Positions 12,926 through 26,112 of a DNA stretch of 64,000 nt are shown piece by piece. The stretch is from assembly GCA_027574665.1 (NCBI GenBank), contig CM050656.1, forward strand, positions 14,955,501 to 15,019,500, written 5' to 3'. Numbering within the stretch: position 1 is the first letter of the stretch; every line of letters starts with the position of its first letter. The position numbers were made by a program, and so were the translations under genes. This DNA comes from Rhynochetos jubatus. Lineage: Eukaryota; Chordata; Aves; Eurypygiformes; Rhynochetidae. The notes beneath the pieces were generated by a model that saw only the letters and a program-made list of their open reading frames with translations, was not told the DNA's origin and ran no database searches.

Positions 12926-15900
12926 ACTTTTTTTTTTTTAGTAGTACGTGATGGTTTTGGATTGGTACTGGCATATGCTCTTAGAGATAACCGGAGGAAT
13001 GCTTGGGTTTTGATGTGTGTGATGTTTTTTGTTTGTTTGCTTTTAATGTAGTTGTGGTCCAGGAGGGTTTCTCACCATTAGGACTTTATGTGGTAGTTTG
13101 ACCAGTATGTATACAGAAACCATGCAAGTGTAGAGAAAAGAGTAAACATGCTTATTGTTAACTAACAACAGTCTGACACGCAGGAAGTTTGCAAAGCTTC
13201 CATCCACTGTTGATTTTGTACGTTATGGCAGAAGTGGAACCTCTAACACGTGTAACTTAGAAATTTGTGCAGTTAGGGAACTTAAATGCTTCCAGATGAG
13301 GAAGAGGTAAAAAAGGCCTATAAAGGTCTACATTTTGGTCTTTAGAAAACTATAGCTGATCTGTACGATCTAGTCTACATTTTAATTTGGCTAAGAGAAA
13401 AATGTTATATGACTGTAAGTTGTGATGACTTTTGATTTCCAAAGTACTCCCTCTCCCCCCCAAAAACCTAGTCCGTTTATTTTTAGTAATCACGGCTTCA
13501 TTCCATTTCTCAGTTTACAAGGTTGTATTGTCGGGTCACCTAGCATTGTTATAGCCATTCATAACCCCAAGTATTTGGGACCTTTACTCATATGAAACAG
13601 CCCTATTTATCTATTTATCTATTTGTTTAATTTTTACTAAACTTGACAGAATTTTTATGCATCAAGTATTCTGAGCAAAATAACAGTAAGTTATATTGGC
13701 ACCCAGATCCTTCAGGAAATGCATGTCCTTGAGATGGCCAGCTACTCTTCTGACTTCCAAAACCCTCTTCAAGCCGATTCATTCATTGCCCATGACACCA
13801 CTCACAATATTTCATGTTTATGTAACCTCTATAACCTGTAAGGTAATCAATGGATAGTTACTTTTTTTTTTTTAATAAAAAAATAAAGGTAGGGGGCAGC
13901 TTTTTCAGGCTTACTTTGTGCTCTCAAAATTGATGGTGGTGTTTGGGCCAGCATCGTTAGAAATTTCCAACTTTTAACTGTGGTGTATCATTCTGAAGAT
14001 TAAAGTCGTAAGAACAATAATGAAGTGCACTATTAACATACCCAATATTATTACACCACCACTAAATTTAAGAGTATATATCTACTTTGCTGACATTTAA
14101 AAAGTATAATCTTGTGTTCTATTTCAGATATCATACTTCTAATTCATGCCCATCTGTGGCAAAAAAAAAAAAAAATCCTGATTGTATACTATGGTAGAAT
14201 TGCTTGGAAATAAAATGCAGCAGAATAGCCTGGTCTTAGCTTATGAGGTTTGGATTTGTAATGGGTTAATTTTTTAATTAAAAACAAAACAATGACAAAA
14301 CCCTAAAACAAATACCCAAAACCATTGGGTAAATTTGAGTTATAAAAAGGTAAATGAAGATCTTTTGCTGTAAGATGGGAGAGAAATGACTGCAGGCTGT
14401 TCCTTTTTCAAGGATTGTGCCTTGTGCATACAGACCTGGACCAGGGAACGTTATGGTTTGAATATCACAATGGCAGATGTGATATACTTGGGAGAGTGTA
14501 TTCCAACTGCAGTAGATTTGGGCAAGATTGTTGGGAGTCCTCAACACAGAATAGGGAATTTCCAAGAATAGTAAGAAATGAAAATGTTACATGTGCTGCT
14601 TTGAACATCAAAACATTGGTCTCTGGAAACTAGTGCTTGCAGTGTCTTCTAGTGGCTTCATTAGAAAGAATCTAGCCTAATCCTCAAATTGGAGTAGATC
14701 AAACATACTTAGATATTTTATTATTATGATGAATTTACTTATTTTGTAAATTATGTTGTATATTTGAATTAAAACCTCACTGAAGATAAGTTTTTGACAA
14801 GTGAAAGTTAAACGGAAAGAGAAATCAATTGATGTTTTCAGGTGATCATTAGGCTACCCTGGGGACAGACACTTTATCTTCTTTAGAAGGTTACTGGAGA
14901 TATTGTATTAACCTAGGCTTTTAAAAGTAAAGGCTAAACTAAGGAACTGAAGAGATTCTTGTTTGACCAAAGAAGAAATGTATACTGAATGTCAAACACC
15001 TGCATATCAAAAGTTCTTAGAACGTTGTCTTCACAGGGAACAAATGAACTGCTGACATTAGGACTGTAAATGCACAAGCTCACAAATCCCACCTGAGCAA
15101 AACATAGTATTCTACTTTGTACTTCTATAACATTTTCCCATCCAGGATTACAGAATGTTTTATAAACTTTAATGGTGGAAAAAAGACAGGAAGGCATGTA
15201 AACTCAAATCAAAGGTGTTCAGTTTATCTGTCTTCCCCAAATCCACTAGAAAACTGGTGTCAGAAACCACTGAACAAAGAACCTTGAATGGCAATTTTCT
15301 GTCAACACAGGGAATTGATAAATGTTAGATATTGTCCACCCTGCACTCCCCTCTTTCTTATACAGAGACTAGTCATACTGGAGGCAAACTTATGGCCTGA
15401 TCAAAGGGTATTCAAAACAGTTTTCAATTTGCTTGCATGCACTTTGGATCAGACAGTGACAAGTGCACAGCTTTTGGCAGCAAATATTCTAGAGTAGGCT
15501 CAGTAGATAATTCATTTTTTCAAAGAAAGTAAGAATTAATATTCCTTTATAGTATATATTCTGTTTTCTTTTTTTTTTTCTATATGGGCATGGTTTCAGG
15601 AGGAAACTGTGAGAAGTGAGTAGGAAGAGAATGTGATATAAAGCTTAGTATGCTTCCTGGGAAGTATAACTTTCAAAATAATGGTATTTTATATATATAA
15701 TCTTCAGACAAATAATCTTACTGATAATTACTGAACTCTACAGAAAGTTTATGAAAGTGAATAGAATCACTATCTCCATGTTAGTAATTGCTTATTTGGT
15801 AGAAAGGTTCTATGTGCAATGAGAAGATAACCTTCACTGGAAGTAGCACACAATTTTACAGACCTTGTAAAAAGGTTGAGTTCCTCCATTCCCCTGTATA

Positions 15901-18593
15901 GTGTTGCTCCTTTGCCTGCATTTGTGAGGGTATCTATGGCATCATGATCTGCTGTCACAGCAGTAATTTGATACAATGGCCATGTACAATCAAGGATCTA
16001 AGCGTATGTGTATCCCACTGAAACCAATTCTTGCTGAGTTTCTAGGAGAGAAGTGGAAAAAATAACACAAGAAGCTGTGTTTCAAAAGAAATTAATAGAT
16101 AATTTACAGAAAAAATAAAAGGCGAAATAGGATAATCTGAAAAGTAAATATGTTTAAGAGCATTATGCTTAATTACAACCTGACCTTGCATATGCCAAGG
16201 CAAGGAGTGTCAGTCCCATCTAGAACATCCTCAGATATCCAAATGTCTGCATTCCTAGACATACCTGCAATTCCAGCTAAGTCTCACAGCAAGAGTCGCT
16301 GTTTCATATCTGATGGTGTTCTCCATTGAGAAAAACAAACCTTCTCCAAAGTTCATAGCTGCAATCTTGCCAGATTAGATTTCATACAAGTGGGAGTGAT
16401 TTGGTGTTCAGCAATTGTCCTAAGTTCACATAATAGTACATGTGTATTAATAACAGTAAAAGACATTTTTGCAACCCAGCCTTGTTAATGTGTCAGTAGT
16501 AATTAATATATTTAACTGAAGGAGAGTAACAAAAATTTATCATGCATATGTAGTGACTTGTAATAGGAGATGTATTGAGACTGTGGTGAAACATTTATCT
16601 ACAGAAAAGTGAAAAATCAATTGAGTTATTTTAGAAGTAAAGATTTTTTTTCAAGGTTATTAAGATATATGTAAGCAATCTAGCTATTGTTAATAATACA
16701 TACTAACAATATATAGTGCTGTGTTTATGGTTCTAGCTAGTGAAATATAAAATAGTGTGCAAAACTTTGGTTGAATTGAGGTAGTTCCAAAAAGGAACTT
16801 AAGTGTTTTAAGTCTGGGTGGGTTTGGGTGTGTGGTGTTTTGTTTTTAGTTTTTGGTTTGTTTTTTTTAACAGCTACTGATACTTTATTTACCTCCCATG
16901 ATTTTCAACTGAGTCATATATTTTGACTTGTATATCCTGCCTTCTCTATATGCATACTTTTCTATAGCATAGAAACATCAGCTGTCTTGATCCACTACCA
17001 TTATATGTGTGACTGATGAAATACCCATAGCAGCAAATAGTACACTCAGCTTACCTGCGTGTATATTTTCAGAGCAGTATATCAAAAATATGTAACCTGT
17101 GCATCTAAAAAGAATCCCATGACTTTAATGGGGGGATGCATGACACTGGATACGTTTTCAGAGCAAAAATATTGCCTGGTGTTCAGTATCAGACGACTTA
17201 CTTTGGTCAGAGTTGGCCAAGCAGCAGGAATACAGCAATAGGAGGTCAAAGATGACTGGTGCCCAGAAGAGTGACTCATTTTCTGCAGCTGACTGGGAAA
17301 ATAGTAGTAAAGAGCTGGTCCCCAACTGATGTTAGCACGTCTTGTTTATCTTCTACTAGTAAAATGCTCTTAGCACTAAAGCAATGAGTAGAAATTGTGG
17401 TTGTGCACTTGCCTTGTATGTTTTGTTAGCAATGCTGGATGGGAAGTTTCAGGAAGGAGAGTTCATGAATGCAGAGGGCAGCATTACAAGCTGAGGTAGC
17501 ATTTTGTCTGATATTATAGTCATGAATAGCAGGTGTCACATTACACTGAGCCATGACCATCCTCTGTACTACATCTCTATGACTTTTGTGGCTATTTCAA
17601 GAGTGGCTGGGAAGAAACAGCTATTTGGAGAGAAACATCCATAGTAGACGTTCTTTCAGGAGTTTCCCTTTGGACTGGCCCTTTTGCTAATCTGTTCTTT
17701 GAACTGATCATCCAGTAGCAGTTAAAGTATATTAGGTGAGTTCTCAGAGAACATCCTATCCTGTTTGATATAAACTAGATGTAATTTACGTTAATTACAT
17801 AACAAATTTTCCAGCTGTCTCAACTTGCTTCGAGACTCCAAAAGAAAATTATAATTTAGGTGCAGCCCATAAGGTCTGAGTGATCTGAACTCTGCACTCT
17901 CTGCTCAGTTCAGTAAGGACTAACTTGATGGTGGAACCCAGGTTTCCCCCATTCCTCACTTTTTTTTTTTTTACATCTATGAGTAGTCAGCTTTCTCTCT
18001 TGCCTGCTCTCTAAAAGTGCATTTAGAGACTTTAAGTACTACTTCTAGTTGAAGAATTCCTTCATTAGTCATGAATAAGTATGCTTAAGGAAACATATAG
18101 CTCAGGCTGCCAATTTGTTAATTTCTAGTTCTCCAGTTGCTTTGAAATATCACCAAATGAGGAGGTAGATTTATATCCAGGAGGTCAACAACTTCTGTCT
18201 CACATGTCCTATTTCAATTTTCAGCAAATCACCAGAACTGTTCTTCCCTAGACTGAACAAAAAAATGGGTCTCTTCACAGAGAAATAATCTTAAAAATAT
18301 CTGCTACTTTGTCCTAAATATAGATATTCACTAGTGAGCAAAATTTTTATTTATATCAATGCTGTCATTCTGCAGTAGCTTTATTGAATTTAGTTACTTC
18401 ACTTGAAATAATACCAAGACCACTGCTTCACTCAGTTTTCAAATACATGGATGATGTAAACCTGTATCTAAGTACTAAGAATGTTTAAGTGGAAAAAAAT
18501 TCTATATTTTTATAGAATTTTTCAAAATATTAATAGGTGTGGTAAATAATGTTTTGTTAATGCTTTTTAATATCACAAAGTTGATTTTGGTCT
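12926..18593. other. AT-rich non-coding stretch
   Basis: No gene is supported. Contents: T run near 12,929-12,939; a CTATTTAT octamer repeated about 2.75 times at 13,603-13,624; A15 at 14,161-14,175; T10 near 15,570; a G/T-rich tract at 16,815-16,875; T12 near 17,961; and a perfect 12-bp hairpin at 18,495-18,522. A pair of overlapping open frames at 14,386-14,633 sits in slightly GC-richer sequence, but neither reading resembles a protein I know. Confidence 0.55.
18495..18522. other. Perfect 12-bp hairpin, T4 loop
   Basis: AAAAATTCTATA at 18,495-18,506 is followed by TTTT and then the exact complement TATAGAATTTTT at 18,511-18,522. It lies about 70 bases upstream of the solo LTR. In AT-rich DNA a stem like this can arise by chance, and no function is inferred. 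Confidence 0.85.
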
Positions 18594-19165
18594 TGTAGTT
18601 TAACCCCAGTCAGCAACCAATCACCACACAGCCACTTGTTCCCTGCCCCACTCCCCCACCCCCAATGGGATGAAAGGAGAAGAATTGGAAAGGCAAAAGT
18701 AAGAAAGCTCATGGGTTGAGACAAGAACAGGTTAGTTATTGAAGTTTAATAATTAATATTAAAAATAAATTATAATGAAGAGGAAAAACAAAACCTGGAA
18801 AAAACAAGTGATACAACTTCTCACCACCTGCTGTCTGATGTCCAGCCGGGCCCCAAGCAGCAATTGCTGCTCCCTTGCCAACTTCCCATAACTTATATAC
18901 TGAGCATGATGTCACATGGTATGGAATGAATGTCCGTTTGGCCAATTTTGTTCAGCTGTCGCAGCTATGCTCCCTCCCAGCTCCCTGTGCACCTTGTCTC
19001 TAGCACAGCATAGAAAGCTGAAAAGTCCTTGACTTAGTATAAGCACCACTTATCAACAACCAGAACATCAGTGTGTCATCACTTTACTCTTATGCTAAAT
19101 CTAGTACACAGCACTATACCAGATACTAGGAGGAAAACTCATTCTACCCAGCCAAAACCAAGACA
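18594..19165 (+). mobile_element. Solo LTR of an avian endogenous retrovirus-type element
   Basis: A 572-base LTR beginning TGTAGTTTAACCCC and ending ACCAAGACA, with TG...CA termini. The bases just outside, GGTCT at 18,589-18,593 and GGGCT at 19,166-19,170, fit a 5-bp target duplication with one mismatch. The internal order matches a bird LTR family I recognise: a 5' TTTAACCCCAGYCAGCAA head, a C-rich stretch, GGGTTGAGACAAGAAC, an A/T-rich middle, GTCACATGGTATGGAATG, GCTGAAAAGTCCTTGACT, and a CTATACCAGATACTAGGA block before the 3' end. No primer-binding site followed by gag, pol or env frames lies beside it, so it is read as a solo LTR left by recombination between two LTRs. A related copy lies at 55,724-56,283 in the same orientation. 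Confidence 0.85.
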
Positions 19166-22100
19166 GGGCTGAAGGGAACAATGACGCTAAACTTATGGGT
19201 GCTGTTACTTAAAAATCTGAGATCAAATTTCTCTCACTAGGCTTATGCAGTGACAGACATTTATGCTTATTGTTGAAGTACAATGAAAAGTGATTCAGAA
19301 ATTAAATAAGCTTTTAATGTTACTGCCAATAGCTTAGGTTTTATTTCAGTGATAAATGAAGAGCCTTCAGACAGCATGAGCAAAAACATTCTCACCATGT
19401 TTAGGAAAAGCGTTCATGTCAATTGCTACATGGTATCAGCTTTTTAAAAAGAAATGCAGCACAAAGTAGTTGATCACCATCAGTAAGTGCTTCAATGAAG
19501 CATGCTGTTTTAACTATCTGATGGAATTGTATAAAAGTATCAAAAGAAAGAAAAAAATTGTTTTCAGATTGTTTCATAGTTGGTTTAAAAGTGCATCACA
19601 GTCAAAATTCATTAATTCCATCTGTTTCTGGATTCCATTGTAATTTTTCCCCTATAGGAATATGGTGTTCCCCAAAGGATAGATATATTTATTCCCTTTT
19701 GTCTGAAAATCTTGTTATATCTGCTGTAAATGTTACCCGAATAGCTTCTCAGAAGACGGGTTTGACATTACAGGTCACCATTGTATTTGGCATGAATGTC
19801 ATCAAGTTGCAAACCTAAACATAGGTTTTGAAGCCACTGTAGAGATGGCAGTTGTAAAAATGTTTTTAAGTGCACTGATTTTACCATTAGTAAAATTTTA
19901 AACTCAAAAGGAAGATTTTTATGTGATGGTTTGCATCTCTGTGTGAGTTTATATCAGTTAGTGATTTCCCTTTTATAGCACTAGAATTGTACTTCATTTG
20001 CAAGATAAACCATGTGAGAATACAACTTCATTTTGTAAAACATCTGTGTAACTAAGAGCCATATAATTTACAAAAAAGTCAAGAAAACCAAAACCCACAC
20101 AGACAATTTTCAAATAAATTCAGATGCTAGGTCTCTTTCCTGTTGGTGTAAGGATGAAACAAAACACTTAGCAAGAGTAAAAGCTTGCTAAACTGTAGTG
20201 GACCTATTTTTCTCAAATAAAATAGGAAAGACTTCTCTTGAGTTTGGATGTCAGAAGACCAGTCAAGGAAATAGAAGCAGCTTTTTCTATCGTGTAAACC
20301 TTCCCAGCAAGCAAATTAACTCAAGTACCTACTATACACAGTGTTTTTCATCAACAGGAATTTGCACATTAAATGCAAAAGTTTGCCAAATGCTTCTGTG
20401 AACAGCTCCAAAACAATATTATCAATCATTTCTAACTTGCAGGAACACTTCAAACCTTGGGATTTTTGCCCTGCCAAAGAAATTTTTCACAAAGATATAT
20501 TCAGTGATTTAGGGAACTTGCAGTTCCATTAACTGTTCTGCTGTTATGTTCCCAGACTTGTCAGTCTGCCACCTTCCACATATTACATCTGTGAATATAA
20601 AAACAAAAGCAATTCCTGCTCGTTTCTTTTTCTGTCTGGGATACTATTATTAATTCCAGATATTATGCTGATTATTTGCATTACAGTAGTCAAAACAATG
20701 ACAGGGTATTTCACTTCAAAGATTGCATCTCATTCAAAACAAATTTAACCCTTATGTTTGGAAGGATTTGCACAGACTTTTACCTATTGGAATTTCACGC
20801 CTGGCAACATTTTCAACAGTTACATTCCAAAGCAGCTGCATAACCTGGAAATTCCAATACAACTGAATAATCTGTTATCTGCTGAAAACAGCTTAATTTT
20901 AATATGCTGCAGTTGACTTAAAGGTTAAGCAACCTCCTAAAAGAATGTGAACTTGTGAATTAGGGAGTTCTTATAGTCTCAGGTGGCATTTTATTCACCA
21001 CAAGAAGTAACTGTTAATGAGCTCCCTAGCTAGCAAAAGCTAGATGTAAAATATGTAAAACTTGAAATGTCTAGTATTTCTGAAAAAAACACTCTGTGAG
21101 CTTGGCTTATTAGGTAAATTGTAATAGATCAAAGAAGGAAAGGGTAAAACCAGGTGTCAAAAGCTGAGAATGACCAGCCAATTTATTTTCTAATGTTATT
21201 TCATGGTCTGCTCTTAACCAAATACTTTAATAATGCGATTTGCAAATAAAAGATTACTTCATCTAAAAAGTGAGTTGGATTAACATACATAAAAACCTCA
21301 GTATGATAGCTCAATAAGCCAAAGAACAGGCTCATTATGTAGGAACCAATTTATTTCTTTTTTGCTATTCAAATCAAGCTTAAACAAAGTGAAGGGTCCT
21401 GATTTGGAGTATTTAGGCTTAAAAAAAAAAAAAAAAAAAATCTTTCCTTTGTGAGTTTGTCCCTGAAATAAGGGGAAAGGGGATTCTAATAAGAACCACA
21501 GAACGTGCCCCAGCACACAGCACTGGAAAGCTAAATCACTGACAAGTGCAAGAGAAAACCTCAAAAGATAAACTGCTTGTAGGAACAGTGAGGTCTCACC
21601 CCCTTGAGCATAGTAAGCACTGCTATTCTGAACACAAAGGCAATAATTATTTTGAGTCCCTAATTTTGCAAAGCACTAAAGCAAGTGTATTATGGCAAAC
21701 CTGTTCCACAAAGTATCTGATGGTGTACAGAGCTATTCTACTGGCCTCAGTGAGACCTAAGCAGTTATTATACAGCATCAAAGGGAATTCTGTGCTTAAA
21801 GGCAGTTGGGCACCTAAATGGTTAGATAAATTAGAAAGTAAAATAATAGAAATGTAGCTGTATATCTAAATGCTTAAATTTCTGGGTATTTTAAAATATC
21901 TATACTAAATGATAACATTAATGTTTTAGTTAATTGTAAAGCTATGATATGTACAGAAGCAAGTGTTCAAACTATAAAGTATAAAGTACAGTTAAGATCG
22001 CTGCCAAAAGAGAGGTGAAGTGCATTAGAAGGGGATTTCAGTCCAGCATAGACATTCCAAGGAAGAAGGCACTAGGAAGGCATAGTTCATGTTTAACCCT

Positions 22101-22479
22101 AGAAATGTTTGAGTTCTCCAGATGCTTCTATTTGTGTTATTGCAAGTTTCCTACATATAAATGTTTTTGGGGAGACCTTTTTCAGGTTCCTTCCTCTTTC
22201 AGAAATGCACTTGTTTATCCTGCAGCTCATGCCCAGTGCTGAACACTCCCCTAGCACACAACAGCCTTGTCCCGCAGGCTGGTACTGACTATGGAGAAGA
22301 ATTGTTTAATTTCCTTTCTCACTGTGTTGAAGGTTAATTTTTCCTCTGTCCTTTCTTGGGGACTGTGCCTTAATTGCACTGATTATATATTTCACATTAG
22401 AGCTCTGGGACCAGAACCCCTACAGGTGAGTGATGTAGTTCCTAAATTAGAGCATTTCTCCCTGACTGTGAAGTAGTGG
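19166..22479. other. AT-rich non-coding stretch
   Basis: No gene is supported. The only conspicuous item is A20 at 21,421-21,440. It is not preceded by a polyadenylation signal at the usual distance and has no recognisable retrocopy body upstream. A 103-codon open frame at 21,546-21,857 resembles no family I know. Confidence 0.55.
21421..21440. repeat. (A)20 homopolymer
   Basis: Twenty consecutive A residues, one of the longest homopolymers in the window. No AATAAA lies in the 30 bases upstream and no retrocopy body is recognised, so a retroposon tail is possible but unsupported. Confidence 0.95.
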
Positions 22480-22980
22480 ATCTCAAAATTCCTTGCACAG
22501 AGTGGTGTAGGCAGATGTGATCTATATGCATCTGTCCAGTACCTGCCTGTAGGCCAGTGGTTATGACGCTCTCCAGAGAGAGAAACATGATTTTGAAACT
22601 CTTCAGGCAAAAGCAAATATAGAAATAGGGTGTTTTGTATATGGAGATCACTACTTCCACCTCAGACTAATGTTTTAATAGAGGAGAGCTTCAAAAGTAT
22701 TCTGAGATGCTTGCTCCACCTGGAAGGCCAGCCACCTCTGAACACCCACAACTTTAACCTCAAGCTCAGGAGTGGGATGCTTAAAGAATCCCCATCTGGG
22801 CTTGAGCAGTTTTAGAAGTGTAGGAAAACTTCCTGGGAGCAACTTTATGCTCCATCACATGAGCTGGATTTCACCTATACTCCTGCCTCAGTTCAAGGGA
22901 GGGAATGACAGTGGTGTTATGGGGATTATGAAACTTCACACTGGAATTTGAATTCCCATATCCTTCCTCAGAAGGCCTGT
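22480..22980. repeat. Possible degenerate relative of the tRNA-like composite repeat
   Basis: An A-box-like GTAGGCCAGTGGTTATGACG at 22,549-22,568 is followed by a decayed B-box-like segment (TGATTTTGAAACTC, about 22,588-22,601). Further on, a second B-box-like GGAATTTGAATTCC lies at about 22,943-22,957, followed by CCTTCCTCAGAAGG. The spacing and wording resemble the composite repeat at 12,540-12,925 but are far more eroded. The intervening sequence could be unrelated, so the limits are approximate. Confidence 0.35.
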
Positions 22981-25970
22981 GGATCTGATTCCTGCATCTG
23001 ACAGATTGCTGGAAGGAACAGAAAGCATTAATTGATGTTAACCAGCAGCTCTTACAGCAGTCATAAATATTGGTTTAGATATAACAGATTATGCTGATCT
23101 GCCATTGTGTTCTGTAACAGGCTCCTTTGATGGTAATTGCAAACTTGTTCTTGTCTTTCAGTACCAAAGAGATACATACATAGCTTGATAAAAATACCGT
23201 TCATGGTAGATGGTATGACGATATGGAGGACTCACTGGAAGGTATCAATTATAAAGTTTATTTTTATAGGTCTGTCAGTGAAGCAGTAACACTTCTTTAT
23301 AAAATGGCAAGAGAGAGCCTGCCATAGATGTAAGTGAACATAAAATATTTATTTTTTCATATGATCTACTGACAAATAGCTAAAAGATAGTGAGAAACAT
23401 AGTTCTGTGGTTTTGTTCTCAGTCATACTGTGTTTTGTTGTTTTGTTTTTAAATTGTTATATGAATTTCCTAAGGTACTAGAATTTTTATATATGTCAGT
23501 TTGTTATACACCTGTATTTATTGAAAGGTTTCAGAAACTTACATAGATTTTCCTATTAAAAATCAAAATTATTTTTTGAGATTCTAAGTTGCAAGGCTTC
23601 TCAATTACTGTGTAGCTTCTCAGTTCTATTGAGCTAATGTTTTAGCAGTTTCTGTTTGTTTTGGACATTATACATCTTCATTGTGTATGTTACTACTCAA
23701 TGTCTCAAGAATCATAATTGATCAAAATGGATTAATAAAAGGTTCAGGGCTGCTTAAGGTATCATTTCCCACCCAGTGCAACAGATTTCAGAGTGAGATA
23801 ATTTGTAAATATAAGGTATAAAATAGCTTTTGATTACTACCATTTAAATGCAACAACTGAAGAGAAATTGTCTTTTGTTTAGTTTATCAAAAATAAGGTT
23901 TTCCAGAGAAATAGCTGTAGATTGCAAATGGTTGAAATCAACTTTAAATTTCCTTGACTGTTGATAGTCCTTCACTTTCAGTACAGGCAAGCTGGCTTTA
24001 ACTTATTTGCACAATATAAATGAGGATAAATTTCTTATAAATTTTGTCCCTAGCATCAGTATTGTCTATTTATATTTTTAGGGTTTTTCATTTGTTTGCT
24101 TGTTTGGTTGGTTGTTTAGGTTTTCGTGGTTTGTTCTTTCTTTTTAATTTTCTTTTTATTAGGCACTGGCCTAATCGCTAGTTTATCCTATTGCAAGATG
24201 GCATATAACTCAGGGGCTTGCGTTACTTTATCTATGAATATTCTTAATTTTCCCAAATGTCTACTGATGAGCAATTTGGCTTTCAAGGTGCTCAGTAAAC
24301 TGATATTATTTGCATATACATTACTCTCTAAGGTCTTTATCTAGGGAGCACCATTACTTGCATTTCATCCCCACCACTTTTTACAGCACTTTGATTTTTA
24401 GTCCTTAATTACACATGCTACTATTTCAAAATGTTTCTACCATTAAAAAAATGTTAACAGATAATTGGGAGTAAAAAAAAGTGCACAGTGAAAGACAATG
24501 TAAAGTTAGCATATTTGTTGGTAAATCTCTGTTCTCAGTCAGCAACAGCTGCAGTTTAATTAAACTCAACTGCTTGCAGGTGTTCACAAGAGAATATTGT
24601 ATAGATAAGTATGTACATATACAATCCAACTGAAAAGATTTACCTTTGTAAAAAATCATAGGCTTGTAACACAGAGCCACCTTTCTCTGTATTCTTGTGA
24701 TTAATGTTCAGGTTTCTTTCTGATATGGAAGGATGAGATATTATCAGAGAAAAATCCACAAGAAAGCACCATAAAGCAATAAGGGAGGAACACCAGCTGT
24801 GCTCATAAATTTAGACAGTTAGTATAGCTGAAAAGCATTATCCTTCCAAAGACTGGTATTATAGTTAGGTGAGTTTAGTGCATCAGAAAATACAAAAGGA
24901 TTTAATATGTATTAAAGAAGGAAAAGTAAATACAAAAAAAGACTTTTTAAAGATCAGAACAGCTTTAGCTATTGGGTGGATCAATAGTAGTCTCATCACA
25001 GGTAAAAGTTCACTAGATAGCATATTGAGCTGCAAGTTCAAAATGTCAATAAGGTGTGTAAAATTTAAAACCAGGACATGTTACAGGATAGTTGTACTTA
25101 ACTTTTGGTGCTCATGTTATAAATATTTCTGCTCAGCAGAGGTGCTTGTGAAAGTTGACAAGAAAACAACATCACTAAATGATTTAAAGTTTACTTATTG
25201 CACACTGTCTAATGATCTAGTCCAAAGAGGAATTTCTATAAATATAAATGTACCCAAGGAGATTTATAACTAGGTCAGAATGCTGCTTCCACATCTATTA
25301 CTAATTAATTAGGTTCAAATACCAAAAGTACCTCAATGACAAAATCTATAATTTCAAAATTCCTGTATTACTGTGGTTATATCACTAACATTTGCAAGTG
25401 CTCAGTTAAAAACAAAAAAAAAAAAGTAAAAGCTTAATTCTTACAGACTGTAGAACACTCTGCACAGTAAGTGTTCATTTCTGATCTCTAAACAATATTT
25501 CTAACATTTAACTGGAATAAAGCATATGATTAATGTTTGTGGTCATTCTGCAGCAACTCTATTAGCCTGCCACAGATTCAGCAGATTTATCCACAAAATA
25601 AATTACTATTAGTTTTAATTTGAAGGGAAGGGGAATCCCATATGTTTGTGTTGGGGTTTTGTTTGTTTGTTTGTTTTTATGATAGCTACTTTATTAATAA
25701 ATTTACTCATGGTAAAATTTCAACTTATTTTTGATAGTGTTGAAATTAAGTTATGGAAATGTCAAACAGTAGGATACATCAACAATCAAAATGTCTCTGC
25801 TAAAATCAAGACCAAACAACCTTACTTTTAGGTAAGTGAGCAGCATAGCTTAGACTTACACTTGATAACAAATGAATATTAAGGGTAAAATGCAGATGTT
25901 TATAAACATTTTTTAATAAGTACAGACACTTAAAATATTTCTTTTTCCTGTCAGATGAATATTTAGATGA

Positions 25971-25984
25971 ATATATATATATAT
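25971..25984. repeat. (AT)7 dinucleotide repeat
   Basis: Fourteen bases of perfect AT alternation followed by GCATAT. Confidence 0.9.
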
Positions 25985-26027
25985 GCATATAAGCTTTTAA
26001 GGAAGCATAGATTCCTGGATATACATC

Positions 26028-26112
26028 CTGTAATCCTTAAATAAATATCCGTTAAAATATAAGTATCCTTAAAATAGCCTTAAACATATCCTTAAACATA
26101 TCCTTTAAAATT
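26028..26112. repeat. Degenerate TATCCTTAAA-type minisatellite
   Basis: The words ATCCTTAAA, TATCCGTTAAAA, TATCCTTAAAA, CCTTAAACATAT (twice in tandem) and CCTTTAAAA follow one another, giving a 12-15 base irregular period. Copies differ by small indels, which suggests old slippage or unequal exchange. Confidence 0.75.

Noticed and set aside
14386..14633. Overlapping open frames in a slightly GC-richer patch as a possible exon
   Set aside because: Both frames are equally open, no family is recognised in either, and no convincing acceptor and donor pair brackets them.
21298..21564. Processed retrocopy ending in A20
   Set aside because: No polyadenylation signal at the expected distance, no gene-like body upstream and no flanking target duplication seen.
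24869..25273. 134-codon open frame on the plus strand, one of the longest in the window
   Set aside because: No recognisable domain, low-complexity Lys/Ile/Ser-rich composition typical of translated AT-rich DNA, no splice or promoter context, and a length reachable by chance in 64 kb on six frames.
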